DNA of 64,000 bases from Citrobacter tructae (GTDB lineage Bacteria; Pseudomonadota; Gammaproteobacteria; Enterobacterales; Enterobacteriaceae): NCBI RefSeq assembly GCF_004684345.1, contig NZ_CP038469.1, forward strand, positions 1,302,001-1,366,000, written 5' to 3'. A program made the translations under genes and the position numbers. How positions within the stretch are numbered: the stretch's first letter is position 1; every line of letters begins with the position of its first letter. Below the pieces are notes generated by a model. The model was not told the origin of the DNA. It made no database searches and worked only from the letters and a program-made list of their open reading frames with translations. Below, one piece after another: positions 7,195 to 15,760 of the stretch.

Positions 7195-9523
7195 CTGGCC
7201 CTGGCTTGTGGTGACATGTGGCTTACTTAGCGGGGCATTACTATCGGGAATGGCTTACGCACAGATAAATAACCCGATGAAAAATGGCGTTATTCGTGAC
7301 GACTCCCCCCTGCCCGGCATCGATCTTTATCTCGACGTAACCGTAAACGGTAATACCGTCGGACTGGTTCATTTTGGCTATGAAAACGAAAAACTGTACG
7401 GCGGTGCCAATACTTTACGCACGCTGGGTTTTCGTCTGCCAGAGGGCGTCACTAATCCCGTCGCTCTGAACGATATTTCCCAACTACATGTTGACTACAA
7501 CAAACAACTACAAACGCTGGCACTTACCGCGCCGCTGAGTGAACTCGACCTTGCCACCACCCAGCTAAACCCACCAGCAGAAGCCGCCCCGATGGTCTCG
7601 TCAGCACGCGGGGCGTTACTCAATTATGATATTTACGCAGAACAGGGCGATGAAAGCAGTGTGAATACGTTTAGCGAGCTGCGCGCTTTTAATGGGTCAG
7701 GGGTGCTAAGTACCACTCAGCTTACTCAGTATTCCACAGAAACCGATGCGGATAATTCCTTTAACCGGCTGGATACCAGCTGGCGCTCATCGTTCCCGCA
7801 AAATATGCTGGCGCTGACCGTGGGCGATACGCTGACCAGTTCGCTCGCTGGATCCCGCCAAACCCGCATCGGGGGCATTCAGATAGGTACCGATTTTGGT
7901 TTGCAGCCGTATATGCCAACCACACCGCTTCCCGCGTATCTCGGCTCCGCAACATTGCCGTCCAACGTAGAGCTGTATGTCGATGGGGTCAGGTATTACA
8001 ACGGGGAAGTCCCGGCGGGCAGTTTTCAGATTAACACCATGCCCAATATCAGCGGTGCGGGAACCGGCCAGGTGATGATGACGGATGCACTGGGCAGAAC
8101 GACGGTGCAAAATTTCTCTTTTTACAACGATCAACAACTGCTGCGCGAAGGCCTGACATCCTGGTCAGCCGAACTTGGCGTGGTGCGAGAGAACTACGGT
8201 TACTCATCGTTTGATTATGCCAGCGCCCCGGTGTTCAGCGGTACGTGGCGGCGGGGATTCAGCAATAGCTTCACCGCCGGTGCGCACGCCGAGGCCAGCG
8301 ATGGGCTGATTAATGCCGGTGTCAGCAACGACTGGATCCCCGGTAGCCGCAGTGGAACGCTCTCCACAGCGTTTGCAGCAAGTGCGGACGCCGGGAAAAA
8401 CGGTTTTTTATACAGCGTGGGATATCGCTGGTCCGGAGATAAATTTAATTTCAGCACCAGTACCACCGCCACCTCCGGCGATTATCATGATGTAGCGACC
8501 CATTATGGCGAACCACCGCCGACGCTGAGCAGCAATACGGTGGTGGGTTATTCGCTGGCGTCAGCCGGGAATATCAGCCTGAGCTACCTGCAGTTTCGCT
8601 ATCCGCACGAAAGCGCAGTGCGCTATGCCAACGCCAGCTGGTACAAGTCCCTCACCGACAACGTATCCCTTAACGCAGGTTTCAATCAGAACGTGGATGA
8701 TGACCGCGATCGCAGTGTCTACCTGATGCTGACCGTAACCACCAGCAGTAACCTGAGCGTCAGCAGCACCGTGCAACGCACCTATGATGAAACGGGTTAT
8801 CAGCTCAATGCCAGCCAGACGCCACCTGCCGACGGCGGCTGGGGCTGGAACGTGGCCGCCAGCCAGCAAGCATCCCGGCAAAGTGGTCAAGGTGAAGTGG
8901 GATATTTAGGCCGCTACGGGAAAGCCTACACCGGCTTCAGTCGGTTACCGGATAACCACTATGGCTATGCTGGCGCGACCGGCTCTGTAGTGATGATGGG
9001 TGGTGGCCTGTTTGCCGCGCGCGAAATCAACAATGGTTTTGCTGTGGTGTCGACGGACGGTATTCCGGACGTTCCGGTCAAACTACAAAACAACGTGATT
9101 GGCACCAGTGATGATAATGGCTTGCTGCTGGTCACCTCCCTGAACAGCTATCAAAATAACCAGATCAGTATTGACCCAATGGATCTGCCCGCCAATATGC
9201 GCATCGCCCGCGTCGAGGCGAATGCCACCCCTGCAGACCGTTCCGGCACGCTGGTCAGTTTTGGCATCACTCCCGTACGCGCCGCGCAGGTGGTCCTCGT
9301 CGATGAACAGGGTCTGGCTATTCCTGAAGGCAGCGTGGCCATCGCCACCACCGGCGAAGGTCAGTCGTCCCTCGTCGGGTTTGACGGTATGACCTGGTTC
9401 GACACACTGGAAAAACACAATGCCCTGCGCGTAAAGACGGAAACCGGTACCTGTAGCGTGACGTTTGACTACCCCAACTCAGCACGAGGTATCGTGCAGA
9501 TAGGCCCACTGGTATGTCGATAA
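7166..9523 (+). CDS. Outer-membrane usher, CsuD-type
   Basis: A 785-residue usher (fimbrial biogenesis FimD/PapC superfamily, archaic branch). The ATG at 7166 gives MAKKQYTISDWPWL and a hydrophobic signal peptide ending at AYAQ. The N-terminal domain (SPLPGIDLYLDVTVNG) is followed by the 24-strand pore with plug (TLPSNVELYVDGVRYYNGEVPAG), and by C-terminal domains ending with a Cys pair (TGTCSVTFDY and PLVCR). The longer frame extending upstream to 7127 lacks a standard start and would only lengthen the overlap with the chaperone gene. It forms the secretion channel for the pilus. The tip gene follows 13 bases later. Confidence 0.9.
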   Translation: MAKKQYTISDWPWLVVTCGLLSGALLSGMAYAQINNPMKNGVIRDDSPLPGIDLYLDVTVNGNTVGLVHFGYENEKLYGGANTLRTLGFRLPEGVTNPVALNDISQLHVDYNKQLQTLALTAPLSELDLATTQLNPPAEAAPMVSSARGALLNYDIYAEQGDESSVNTFSELRAFNGSGVLSTTQLTQYSTETDADNSFNRLDTSWRSSFPQNMLALTVGDTLTSSLAGSRQTRIGGIQIGTDFGLQPYMPTTPLPAYLGSATLPSNVELYVDGVRYYNGEVPAGSFQINTMPNISGAGTGQVMMTDALGRTTVQNFSFYNDQQLLREGLTSWSAELGVVRENYGYSSFDYASAPVFSGTWRRGFSNSFTAGAHAEASDGLINAGVSNDWIPGSRSGTLSTAFAASADAGKNGFLYSVGYRWSGDKFNFSTSTTATSGDYHDVATHYGEPPPTLSSNTVVGYSLASAGNISLSYLQFRYPHESAVRYANASWYKSLTDNVSLNAGFNQNVDDDRDRSVYLMLTVTTSSNLSVSSTVQRTYDETGYQLNASQTPPADGGWGWNVAASQQASRQSGQGEVGYLGRYGKAYTGFSRLPDNHYGYAGATGSVVMMGGGLFAAREINNGFAVVSTDGIPDVPVKLQNNVIGTSDDNGLLLVTSLNSYQNNQISIDPMDLPANMRIARVEANATPADRSGTLVSFGITPVRAAQVVLVDEQGLAIPEGSVAIATTGEGQSSLVGFDGMTWFDTLEKHNALRVKTETGTCSVTFDYPNSARGIVQIGPLVCR

Positions 9524-9536
9524 CAGGAGTATTTTT

Positions 9537-10505
9537 ATGCGGCTAAGACATCTGGTCCTGATTGGCGGATTATTCGGATGCCCGGGAGTTGGCTATGCGG
9601 TCACCTGTTCGGTGAGCAACGTGCAGCCGGTAAATTTTGGCACGGTGAATCCGCTATCGACATCTGGCGCAACGTCCTCGATGACCTTTAGCTACAGCTG
9701 CGCCAAAGAGCTTGGCGATGTGCTGGCGGGGATCAATCTATGCTTTAATATCGGTATCTCCGGCGTCAGCGGGCAGGTCGGCACCAGAACAATGTCATTA
9801 AGCGGCACGCCTGCCAGAACGCTGGCCTATCAACTGTACCAAGATTCCGGGTACAGCAAAATCTGGGGGAGCCAGTATCAGTCGGGCACCACCTTCCCGA
9901 TGGTGCAACTCAACTTACTCAACCTGACGCCGGTGACCGGCACGCTGACGGTATCGGCGAAGCTCGCCGCCCCGCAGACCACCGCAGTGCCGGGAAACTA
10001 TCAGGATAGTTATACGGCAGCGACGGCGCTGGTCACACTCAATCCCGGTCTGCTTTTCCCGCCCACTAACTGTGGTGATACCGTTGCGGCCAGACTGCCT
10101 TTCACCGTTTCAGCCAATGTCACAAAACAGTGCACTATTAGCTACGCCAACAACATTACTTTTAGCGCCGCTAAGGCCACCGATCGCAATGTAACGGCAA
10201 AAGGCACGCTCGGCGTCGCCTGTACCAATAGCACCCCCTATACCATTGGATTACAACCATCCAACGGTAATACGGCAGGTTATGGTGTGTTGAAAGGAAC
10301 CGGGACAAATCAGGATAAAGTGCCGTATCAGTTGAGTTCAACGCCGGGTCCCACCGGCACGGTCTGGGGGAACACATCGCCCAACACCGTGGCTGGCAAC
10401 GGTACAGGTTTACCCACCGATTTTTCGGTATACGCCACCGTCCCCAGCGCCAATTTCACCCCTGACGACTATGCCGACACCGTGACCATCTCCGTGACCT
10501 ACTGA
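9537..10505 (+). CDS. Two-domain tip adhesin, CsuE-type (SCPU domains)
   Basis: A 322-residue secreted protein with a signal peptide ending at GYAVTCS. It has two SCPU domains: an N-terminal one (about 20-175, cysteines at CSVSN, SCAKEL and NLCFN), expected to be the binding tip, and a C-terminal one (about 200-322). The C-terminal domain is clearly paralogous to the major pilin of this operon: TPYTIGL, QDKVPYQL, GTVWGN and the near-identical VYATVPSANFTPDDYAD. In the Acinetobacter system CsuE caps the pilus and mediates attachment to hydrophobic surfaces. It is the last gene of the operon. Confidence 0.87.
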   Translation: MRLRHLVLIGGLFGCPGVGYAVTCSVSNVQPVNFGTVNPLSTSGATSSMTFSYSCAKELGDVLAGINLCFNIGISGVSGQVGTRTMSLSGTPARTLAYQLYQDSGYSKIWGSQYQSGTTFPMVQLNLLNLTPVTGTLTVSAKLAAPQTTAVPGNYQDSYTAATALVTLNPGLLFPPTNCGDTVAARLPFTVSANVTKQCTISYANNITFSAAKATDRNVTAKGTLGVACTNSTPYTIGLQPSNGNTAGYGVLKGTGTNQDKVPYQLSSTPGPTGTVWGNTSPNTVAGNGTGLPTDFSVYATVPSANFTPDDYADTVTISVTY

Positions 10506-10828
10506 TCTCATCGCAAATGCAATAAGTAAAATACAAATTATTATCATATTTTTTACTTTTAGAGGTGTGTCATAAATCTGACAAATAGCAATTCTTATAC
10601 ATTATGCATTTTAATCGGTTTACTATTGCCATTTTCACCACACTTCAAGCTTATAACCGGATAATTATTCATTTTTATTCTAAGGGTGAAGCCAGCCTAC
10701 GTGACAAACCATGCCTTGAAGGCAGGCTGTTATTTGAAAAAAATGTTAAATTTAAGTTTATATGGTGAGATCCACTGTATACCACGGCGAAATTAAGAAC
10801 ATATTACTTTTTATAACTAAGGTTTATC
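10506..10828. other. Gap between pilus operon and glutamate dehydrogenase
   Basis: A 323-base AT-rich stretch without a gene. A nested hairpin can be drawn around 10693-10732 (AGCCT...AGGCT enclosing GCCTTGAAGGC) and may end the pilus transcript, although no clear U-run follows. The promoter of the dehydrogenase gene must lie in the right half; I cannot assign its boxes. This is where accessory sequence gives way to the backbone-like block. Confidence 0.4.
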
Positions 10829-12103
10829 ATGGATAAGTTATCTTACGCTTCAGATAGCAACACATCTGCCTGGAATACCTACCTGCAACAAATCGAGCGT
10901 GTGGCCCCGTACTTGGGTGAACTTTCCCACTGGGTGGATACCCTGCGTCACCCAAAACGCGCGCTGATTGTCGATATCCCGGTGCAAATGGATGACGGTA
11001 CTATCCGTCATTTCGAAGGATACCGCGTGCAGCACAACCTCTCCCGAGGCCCTGGTAAAGGCGGTGTGCGTTATCATCCTGATGTTGATCTTAATGAAGT
11101 GATGGCCCTTTCTGCGTGGATGACCATTAAATGTGCCGCGCTTAACCTCCCGTACGGCGGCGCTAAAGGTGGCGTTCGTGTCGATCCGTTCTCGCTGTCT
11201 GAAGGCGAGCTGGAGCGTTTGACACGCCGCTATACCAGCGAAATTGGCATTATCATCGGACCGCAGAAAGATATTCCTGCACCGGATGTCGGAACTAACG
11301 GTAAAGTCATGGCGTGGATGATGGATACTTATTCCATGAACCACGGCACCACCGTGACCAGCGTGGTCACCGGTAAACCTATCCACCTCGGCGGCTCTCT
11401 TGGCCGTGATAAAGCCACCGGTCGCGGCGTTTTCGTCAGCGGTCTGGAAGTGGCGCGCCGTGCCAACATCACCATTGAAGGCGCTCGCGTGGCGGTACAG
11501 GGTTTTGGTAACGTGGGTAGTGAAGCAGCCCGCCTGTTCGCCAGCGCTGGCGCACGCGTCGTGGCAATTCAGGATCATACCGCCACCCTGTTTAACATGA
11601 CCGGGATCGATATGAACGCCCTCACCGCCTGGCAGTTGGAGCACAAACAAATTGCCGGTTTCCCGGGTGCCGAAACCATCGCCAGCGAAGCATTCTGGAG
11701 CCTGGAGATGGACATTCTGATCCCGGCGGCGCTTGAAGGTCAGATCACCCGTCATCGCGCGGAAACGCTGACTTGTAAGCTGGTGCTCGAAGGTGCAAAC
11801 GGCCCGACCTACCCGGACGCCGATGACGTTCTGGCGAGCCGTGGCATCGTTGTCGTGCCTGACGTCGTGTGTAACGCCGGTGGCGTCACCGTCAGCTACT
11901 TCGAATGGGTGCAGGACATGGCGAGCTTCTTCTGGAGCGAAGAAGAGATCAACGCGCGTATGGATAAAATCATGACCGACGCGATGGTCCACGTGTGGGA
12001 AAAAGCCGCAGAGAAATCATGCTCTCTGCGTACTGCGGCTTACATTGTGGCCTGTGAACGTATTCTGCTGGCTCGTAAAGACCGTGGCATTTATCCGGGG
12101 TAA
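10829..12103 (+). CDS. Glu/Leu/Phe/Val-type dehydrogenase (glutamate dehydrogenase)
   Basis: A 424-residue cytoplasmic dehydrogenase of the hexameric GDH family, which interconverts glutamate with 2-oxoglutarate and ammonia. The substrate domain carries [13 protein letters not shown] and [14 protein letters not shown] with the catalytic and substrate lysines, and DIPAPDVGT. The nucleotide domain has a Rossmann motif, [11 protein letters not shown], followed later by [14 protein letters not shown] and [13 protein letters not shown]. It is shorter than the E. coli NADP-linked GdhA (about 447) and resembles the catabolic NAD-type of Gram-positives. Salmonella has a gene of this type in the same neighbourhood (STM1795). 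The gene ends in a strong hairpin and stands alone. Confidence 0.88.
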   Translation: MDKLSYASDSNTSAWNTYLQQIERVAPYLGELSHWVDTLRHPKRALIVDIPVQMDDGTIRHFEGYRVQHNLSRGPGKGGVRYHPDVDLNEVMALSAWMTIKCAALNLPYGGAKGGVRVDPFSLSEGELERLTRRYTSEIGIIIGPQKDIPAPDVGTNGKVMAWMMDTYSMNHGTTVTSVVTGKPIHLGGSLGRDKATGRGVFVSGLEVARRANITIEGARVAVQGFGNVGSEAARLFASAGARVVAIQDHTATLFNMTGIDMNALTAWQLEHKQIAGFPGAETIASEAFWSLEMDILIPAALEGQITRHRAETLTCKLVLEGANGPTYPDADDVLASRGIVVVPDVVCNAGGVTVSYFEWVQDMASFFWSEEEINARMDKIMTDAMVHVWEKAAEKSCSLRTAAYIVACERILLARKDRGIYPG

Positions 12104-12126
12104 GATCGGATTCTACCTTGTCAATA

Positions 12127-12151
12127 AACCACCTGCTCTGCAGGTGGTTTT
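12127..12151 (+). terminator. Intrinsic terminator of the glutamate dehydrogenase gene
   Basis: A 9-bp perfect stem, ACCACCTGC with GCAGGTGGT around a three-base loop, followed by TTT, lies 23 bases after the stop codon. Confidence 0.75.
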
Positions 12152-12232
12152 GCTGTAACAATTCCCTGCACCTTCGCTTTCTGCGATATACATTGCCTGA
12201 CCTCTCATTTCCGCTGTTTTATGCACCACTTC

Positions 12233-12278
12233 GTTTCAATATGGAACGTCAGGCGGTGATAATGTTCCGTATTGAAAC
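12233..12278. promoter_or_regulatory. 17-bp inverted repeat upstream of dhaK, candidate operator
   Basis: Two arms, 12233-12249 (GTTTCAATATGGAACGT) and 12262-12278 (ATGTTCCGTATTGAAAC), match as an inverted repeat at 15 of 17 positions with a 12-base spacer. The GGAAC/GTTCC cores lie about two to three helical turns apart. The element lies about 155 bases before dhaK in the 328-base gap, the rest of which shows no gene. In E. coli dhaKLM is activated by DhaR, but no dhaR is found here, so the cognate protein is unknown. Confidence 0.5.
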
Positions 12279-12431
12279 TCTCGATGTGGCAATTTTATTT
12301 TGACTCCCCTCGTGCAAAATTACCTTATCGGCAGCGAGAGGTTGCCGTGACGCTGTAAAAACCGATACCCTACAATCAGATGTCTGCCCGATTTTTGCAG
12401 CCATCTCAGGACTGTCTGCGGAGCATAAAAA

Positions 12432-13502
12432 ATGAAAAAATTGATCAACCGTGTTGAAGACGTACTGAATGAACAACTCGCCGGGCTGGCAAAAGCCTAC
12501 CCTTCCCTGGCGCTGCATCAGGACCCGGTGTATGTCACCCGCGCGGACGCGCCGGTGATGGGCAAAGTGGCGCTACTTTCCGGCGGCGGCAGCGGGCATG
12601 AGCCAATGCACTGCGGTTATATTGGTCAGGGCATGCTCTCCGGTGCCTGCCCAGGCGAGATTTTCACCTCGCCAACCCCGGATAAAATGTTTGAATGCGC
12701 CATGCAAATTGACGGTGGTGAAGGCGTGCTGCTGATCATCAAAAATTACACTGGCGACATTCTGAATTTCGAAACCGCCACCGAACTGTTACACGAAAGC
12801 GGCGTCAAGGTCACGACCATGGTCGTCGATGACGACGTGGCGGTAAAAGACAGCCTTTATACCGCCGGACGTCGTGGCGTAGCCAATACTGTGCTGATTG
12901 AAAAACTGGTTGGCGCGGCCGCCGAGCGGGGAGATTCGCTGGAAGCGTGCGCCGTGCTGGGTCGCAAGCTGAACAACCTCGGTCACTCTATTGGTATTGC
13001 CATCGGTGCCTGTACCGTACCGGCCGCCGGACAACCCTCGTTCACGCTGCAGGATAACGAAATGGAGTTTGGCGTCGGCATTCATGGGGAACCAGGGATC
13101 GATCGCCGCGCCTTCTCTTCTCTCGACCAGACCGTGGATGAAATGTTCGACACTTTACTGGAAAACGGTAACTACAGCCGCACGCTGCGCCACTGGGATA
13201 ACGTCCAGGGTGCCTGGCAGGAAGGTAAAGAAACCAAACAAGCGCTGCAACAAGGCGACCGTGTCATTGCGCTGGTCAATAATCTCGGCGCAACGCCGCT
13301 GTCCGAGCTGTTCGGCGTCTATAACCGTCTTGAAAGACGCTGTCAGGATGCGGGCATTATCATCGAACGCAATCTGATCGGCTCTTACTGTACCTCTCTG
13401 GATATGACCGGTTTCTCCATCACCCTGTTAAAGGTCGATGATGAAACACTGAACCTCTGGGATGCACCGGTTCACACCCCCGCTCTCAACTGGGGTAAAT
13501 AA
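12432..13502 (+). CDS. dhaK: PTS-dependent dihydroxyacetone kinase, substrate-binding subunit
   Basis: A 356-residue protein, the same length as E. coli DhaK. It binds dihydroxyacetone covalently as a hemiaminal through a histidine; FGVGIHGEPGI places this at His218, the known catalytic position. GGGSGHEPMHCGYIG near residue 53 forms the other part of the active site. With DhaL and DhaM it converts dihydroxyacetone to dihydroxyacetone phosphate using phosphoenolpyruvate instead of ATP. It is the first gene of dhaKLM, with eight bases to dhaL. GGAG lies about eight bases before the ATG. Confidence 0.95.
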   Translation: MKKLINRVEDVLNEQLAGLAKAYPSLALHQDPVYVTRADAPVMGKVALLSGGGSGHEPMHCGYIGQGMLSGACPGEIFTSPTPDKMFECAMQIDGGEGVLLIIKNYTGDILNFETATELLHESGVKVTTMVVDDDVAVKDSLYTAGRRGVANTVLIEKLVGAAAERGDSLEACAVLGRKLNNLGHSIGIAIGACTVPAAGQPSFTLQDNEMEFGVGIHGEPGIDRRAFSSLDQTVDEMFDTLLENGNYSRTLRHWDNVQGAWQEGKETKQALQQGDRVIALVNNLGATPLSELFGVYNRLERRCQDAGIIIERNLIGSYCTSLDMTGFSITLLKVDDETLNLWDAPVHTPALNWGK

Positions 13503-13510
13503 GGAGATTC

Positions 13511-14146
13511 ATGATGTCCCTCAACAGAACGCAAATTGTTAACTGGCTCTATCGCTGTGGTGAAATATTCACCACTGAAAGTGATTTTCTGACCGGTCTT
13601 GATCGGGAAATTGGCGACGCCGACCATGGCCTGAATATGCACCGCGGCTTCAGTAAAGTGGTCGAAAAGCTACCGTCCATTGCGGATAAAGACATCGGTT
13701 TTATTTTGAAAAACACCGGGATGGTGCTGCTCTCCAGCGTTGGGGGCGCCAGCGGTCCGCTGTTCGGCACCTTCTTCATCCGCGCCGCGCAGGTCACTCA
13801 GGCCCATCAAAGCCTGACGCTGGACGAGCTGTATCAAATGATACGCGATGGCGCAGAAGGCGTGATTAGCCGGGGTAAAGCCGAGCCTGGAGACAAAACC
13901 ATGTGCGATGTCTGGGTGCCGGTGGTCGAGTCGCTACGTCAGTCTTGCGAACAAAAACTGAGCGTACAGGCAGCACTGGAGGCGGCGAGTCAACAAGCAG
14001 AAGTCGCCGCGCAAAGCACCATCACCATGCAAGCGCGTAAAGGTCGTGCCAGCTACCTTGGTGAGCGCAGTATTGGGCATCAGGATCCCGGCGCAACATC
14101 CGTGATGTTTATGATGCAAATGCTGGCTCAGGCAGCCAGAGAGTAA
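13511..14146 (+). CDS. dhaL: PTS-dependent dihydroxyacetone kinase, ADP-binding subunit
   Basis: A 211-residue protein matching E. coli DhaL. It holds ADP tightly as a cofactor, which is rephosphorylated by DhaM and used to phosphorylate the dihydroxyacetone held by DhaK. The metal-binding aspartates lie in DREIGDADHGLNMHRGF (about residues 30-46), and the nucleotide loop in SSVGGASGPLFGTFF (about 76-90). It begins eight bases after dhaK and ends ten bases before dhaM. Confidence 0.95.
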   Translation: MMSLNRTQIVNWLYRCGEIFTTESDFLTGLDREIGDADHGLNMHRGFSKVVEKLPSIADKDIGFILKNTGMVLLSSVGGASGPLFGTFFIRAAQVTQAHQSLTLDELYQMIRDGAEGVISRGKAEPGDKTMCDVWVPVVESLRQSCEQKLSVQAALEAASQQAEVAAQSTITMQARKGRASYLGERSIGHQDPGATSVMFMMQMLAQAARE

Positions 14147-14156
14147 GGATAAAGCG

Positions 14157-15587
14157 ATGGTAAACCTGGTTATTGTGTCTCATAGCGCTCAGTTGGGCGC
14201 AGGCGTCGGCGAGTTAGCCCGACAGATGTTAATGGGCGAAGGGTGCAAACTGGCGATCGCCGCGGGCATTGACGATCCCGAAAACCCGATTGGCACCGAT
14301 CCGATTAAGGTGATGGAAGCCATTGAGTCCGTCGCGGATGCGGATCACGTGCTAGTGATGATGGATATTGGCAGCGCGTTATTAAGTGCGGAAACCGCGT
14401 TGGAGCTGCTTGAACCGGCAATCGCCGCGAAGGTGCGGTTGTGCGCAGCCCCGCTGGTTGAAGGCACGCTGGCCGCAACGGTCAGCGCCGCAGCGGGTGC
14501 CGATATCGACCGCGTCATTCGCGATGCCATGAACGCCCTCGACGCCAAATATGAGCAACTGGGTTTACCCTCGTCGTCCCCGACCACCACCGCACCGTCA
14601 GCACTCGCGGCCGATGCGGAGGCCCATTCGATTGCGGTAGTGGTCAAAAACCCCAACGGCATCCACGTTCGCCCGGCGTCACGACTGGTCTCCACGCTGT
14701 CTGGCTTTCGCGCCGAGATGCTGCTTGAGAAAAACGGTAAGTGTGTGGTCCCTGACAGTCTGAACCAAATCGCCCTGCTGCAAGTGCGCTGTAATGACAC
14801 GCTGCGCTTAATTGCCAAAGGCGAACAGGCCGACGACGCGCTGGCTGCGTTCAAACAGCTGGCTGCAGAGAATTTTGGTGAATCCGTTGAGCAACCGCAT
14901 GCTGGCGACATCACGAACTCAGACCCCGTACAGGTAACGGGAGTGGCCTTTTGCTATATGCCGGTCGCAGCAGACGTATCCCCGACGCCTGCCACCAATG
15001 TGCAGCACGAACAGCAGCGGTTACAGGCGGCTATCCACAATACGCTGGAAGATTTGAGCGGTTTGACGGCGCTTGCCGAAGAGAAATACTCAGCGGATAT
15101 TGCCGCGATTTTCTCCGGTCACCACACGCTGCTGGACGATGCCGAGTTGTATGACATGGCCTGCGAGTTAATGCGCGAAAAACAGTGTTGCGCTGAATAT
15201 GCCTGGCACACTGTACTGAGCGATCTGAGCCAGCAGTATCTCCAGCTCGACGATCCTTATTTGCAGGCGCGGTATATCGACATTGACGATTTGCTGTACC
15301 GGACACTGCGGCATTTAGCCGGAATACCTGCGCAAATCCCGACCTTTATTCACCCGACAATTCTGGTGGCGGACGTCATTTACCCGTCCACCGTACTGCA
15401 GTTGGATCCGCTGACCATCAAAGGTATCTGTCTGCGGGCCGGCAGCGAGGCCTCCCATTCGGCGATCATTGCTCGCGAGATGGGTATAGGCTGGGTATGC
15501 CAGCAAGGTGAGGCACTTGACACCATCAAAATGGGTGACACCCTGACCCTCGACTGCGTGGCGCATCGAGTCGTCCACGCCGGTTAA
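14157..15587 (+). CDS. dhaM: Phosphocarrier DhaM of the dihydroxyacetone PTS
   Basis: A 476-residue fusion, close to E. coli DhaM (about 472). Three phospho-transfer parts can be seen: a mannose-type EIIA domain with His9 in LVIVSHSAQLG; an HPr-like domain with His170 in NPNGIHVRPASR; and a truncated enzyme I-like N-terminal domain with His434 in SEASHSAIIARE. It passes phosphate from the general PTS proteins to the ADP bound in DhaL. The linker at about 140-160 is rich in Ser/Thr/Ala. A hairpin-forming stretch (TGCACGCCC at 15595 and GGGCGTGCA at 15617) follows the gene without a good U-run. Confidence 0.95.
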   Translation: MVNLVIVSHSAQLGAGVGELARQMLMGEGCKLAIAAGIDDPENPIGTDPIKVMEAIESVADADHVLVMMDIGSALLSAETALELLEPAIAAKVRLCAAPLVEGTLAATVSAAAGADIDRVIRDAMNALDAKYEQLGLPSSSPTTTAPSALAADAEAHSIAVVVKNPNGIHVRPASRLVSTLSGFRAEMLLEKNGKCVVPDSLNQIALLQVRCNDTLRLIAKGEQADDALAAFKQLAAENFGESVEQPHAGDITNSDPVQVTGVAFCYMPVAADVSPTPATNVQHEQQRLQAAIHNTLEDLSGLTALAEEKYSADIAAIFSGHHTLLDDAELYDMACELMREKQCCAEYAWHTVLSDLSQQYLQLDDPYLQARYIDIDDLLYRTLRHLAGIPAQIPTFIHPTILVADVIYPSTVLQLDPLTIKGICLRAGSEASHSAIIAREMGIGWVCQQGEALDTIKMGDTLTLDCVAHRVVHAG

Positions 15588-15760
15588 ACGCTGCTGCACG
15601 CCCTGTTAGCGCAAAGGGGGCGTGCAACTTTCAAAACACGCCTGGAAATGTCTGTTTGTTCGCAAAATGGGGGCTCTGTAACGCACAATGGTCGATCCTG
15701 AACTAAGGTTTTCTCATGGTAAATGCCGCAACTTCGGCACGCCGCTAAGGAGATTACCCG

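Noticed and set aside
10850..11992. 380-codon minus-strand frame inside the glutamate dehydrogenase gene
   Set aside because: It is the antisense shadow of a clearly coding gene; the codon bias of the plus strand explains its openness.
15592..15631. Hairpin after dhaM as a terminator
   Set aside because: The stem is good (TGCACGCCC with GGGCGTGCA), but no T-run follows on either strand, so it is not called as a terminator.
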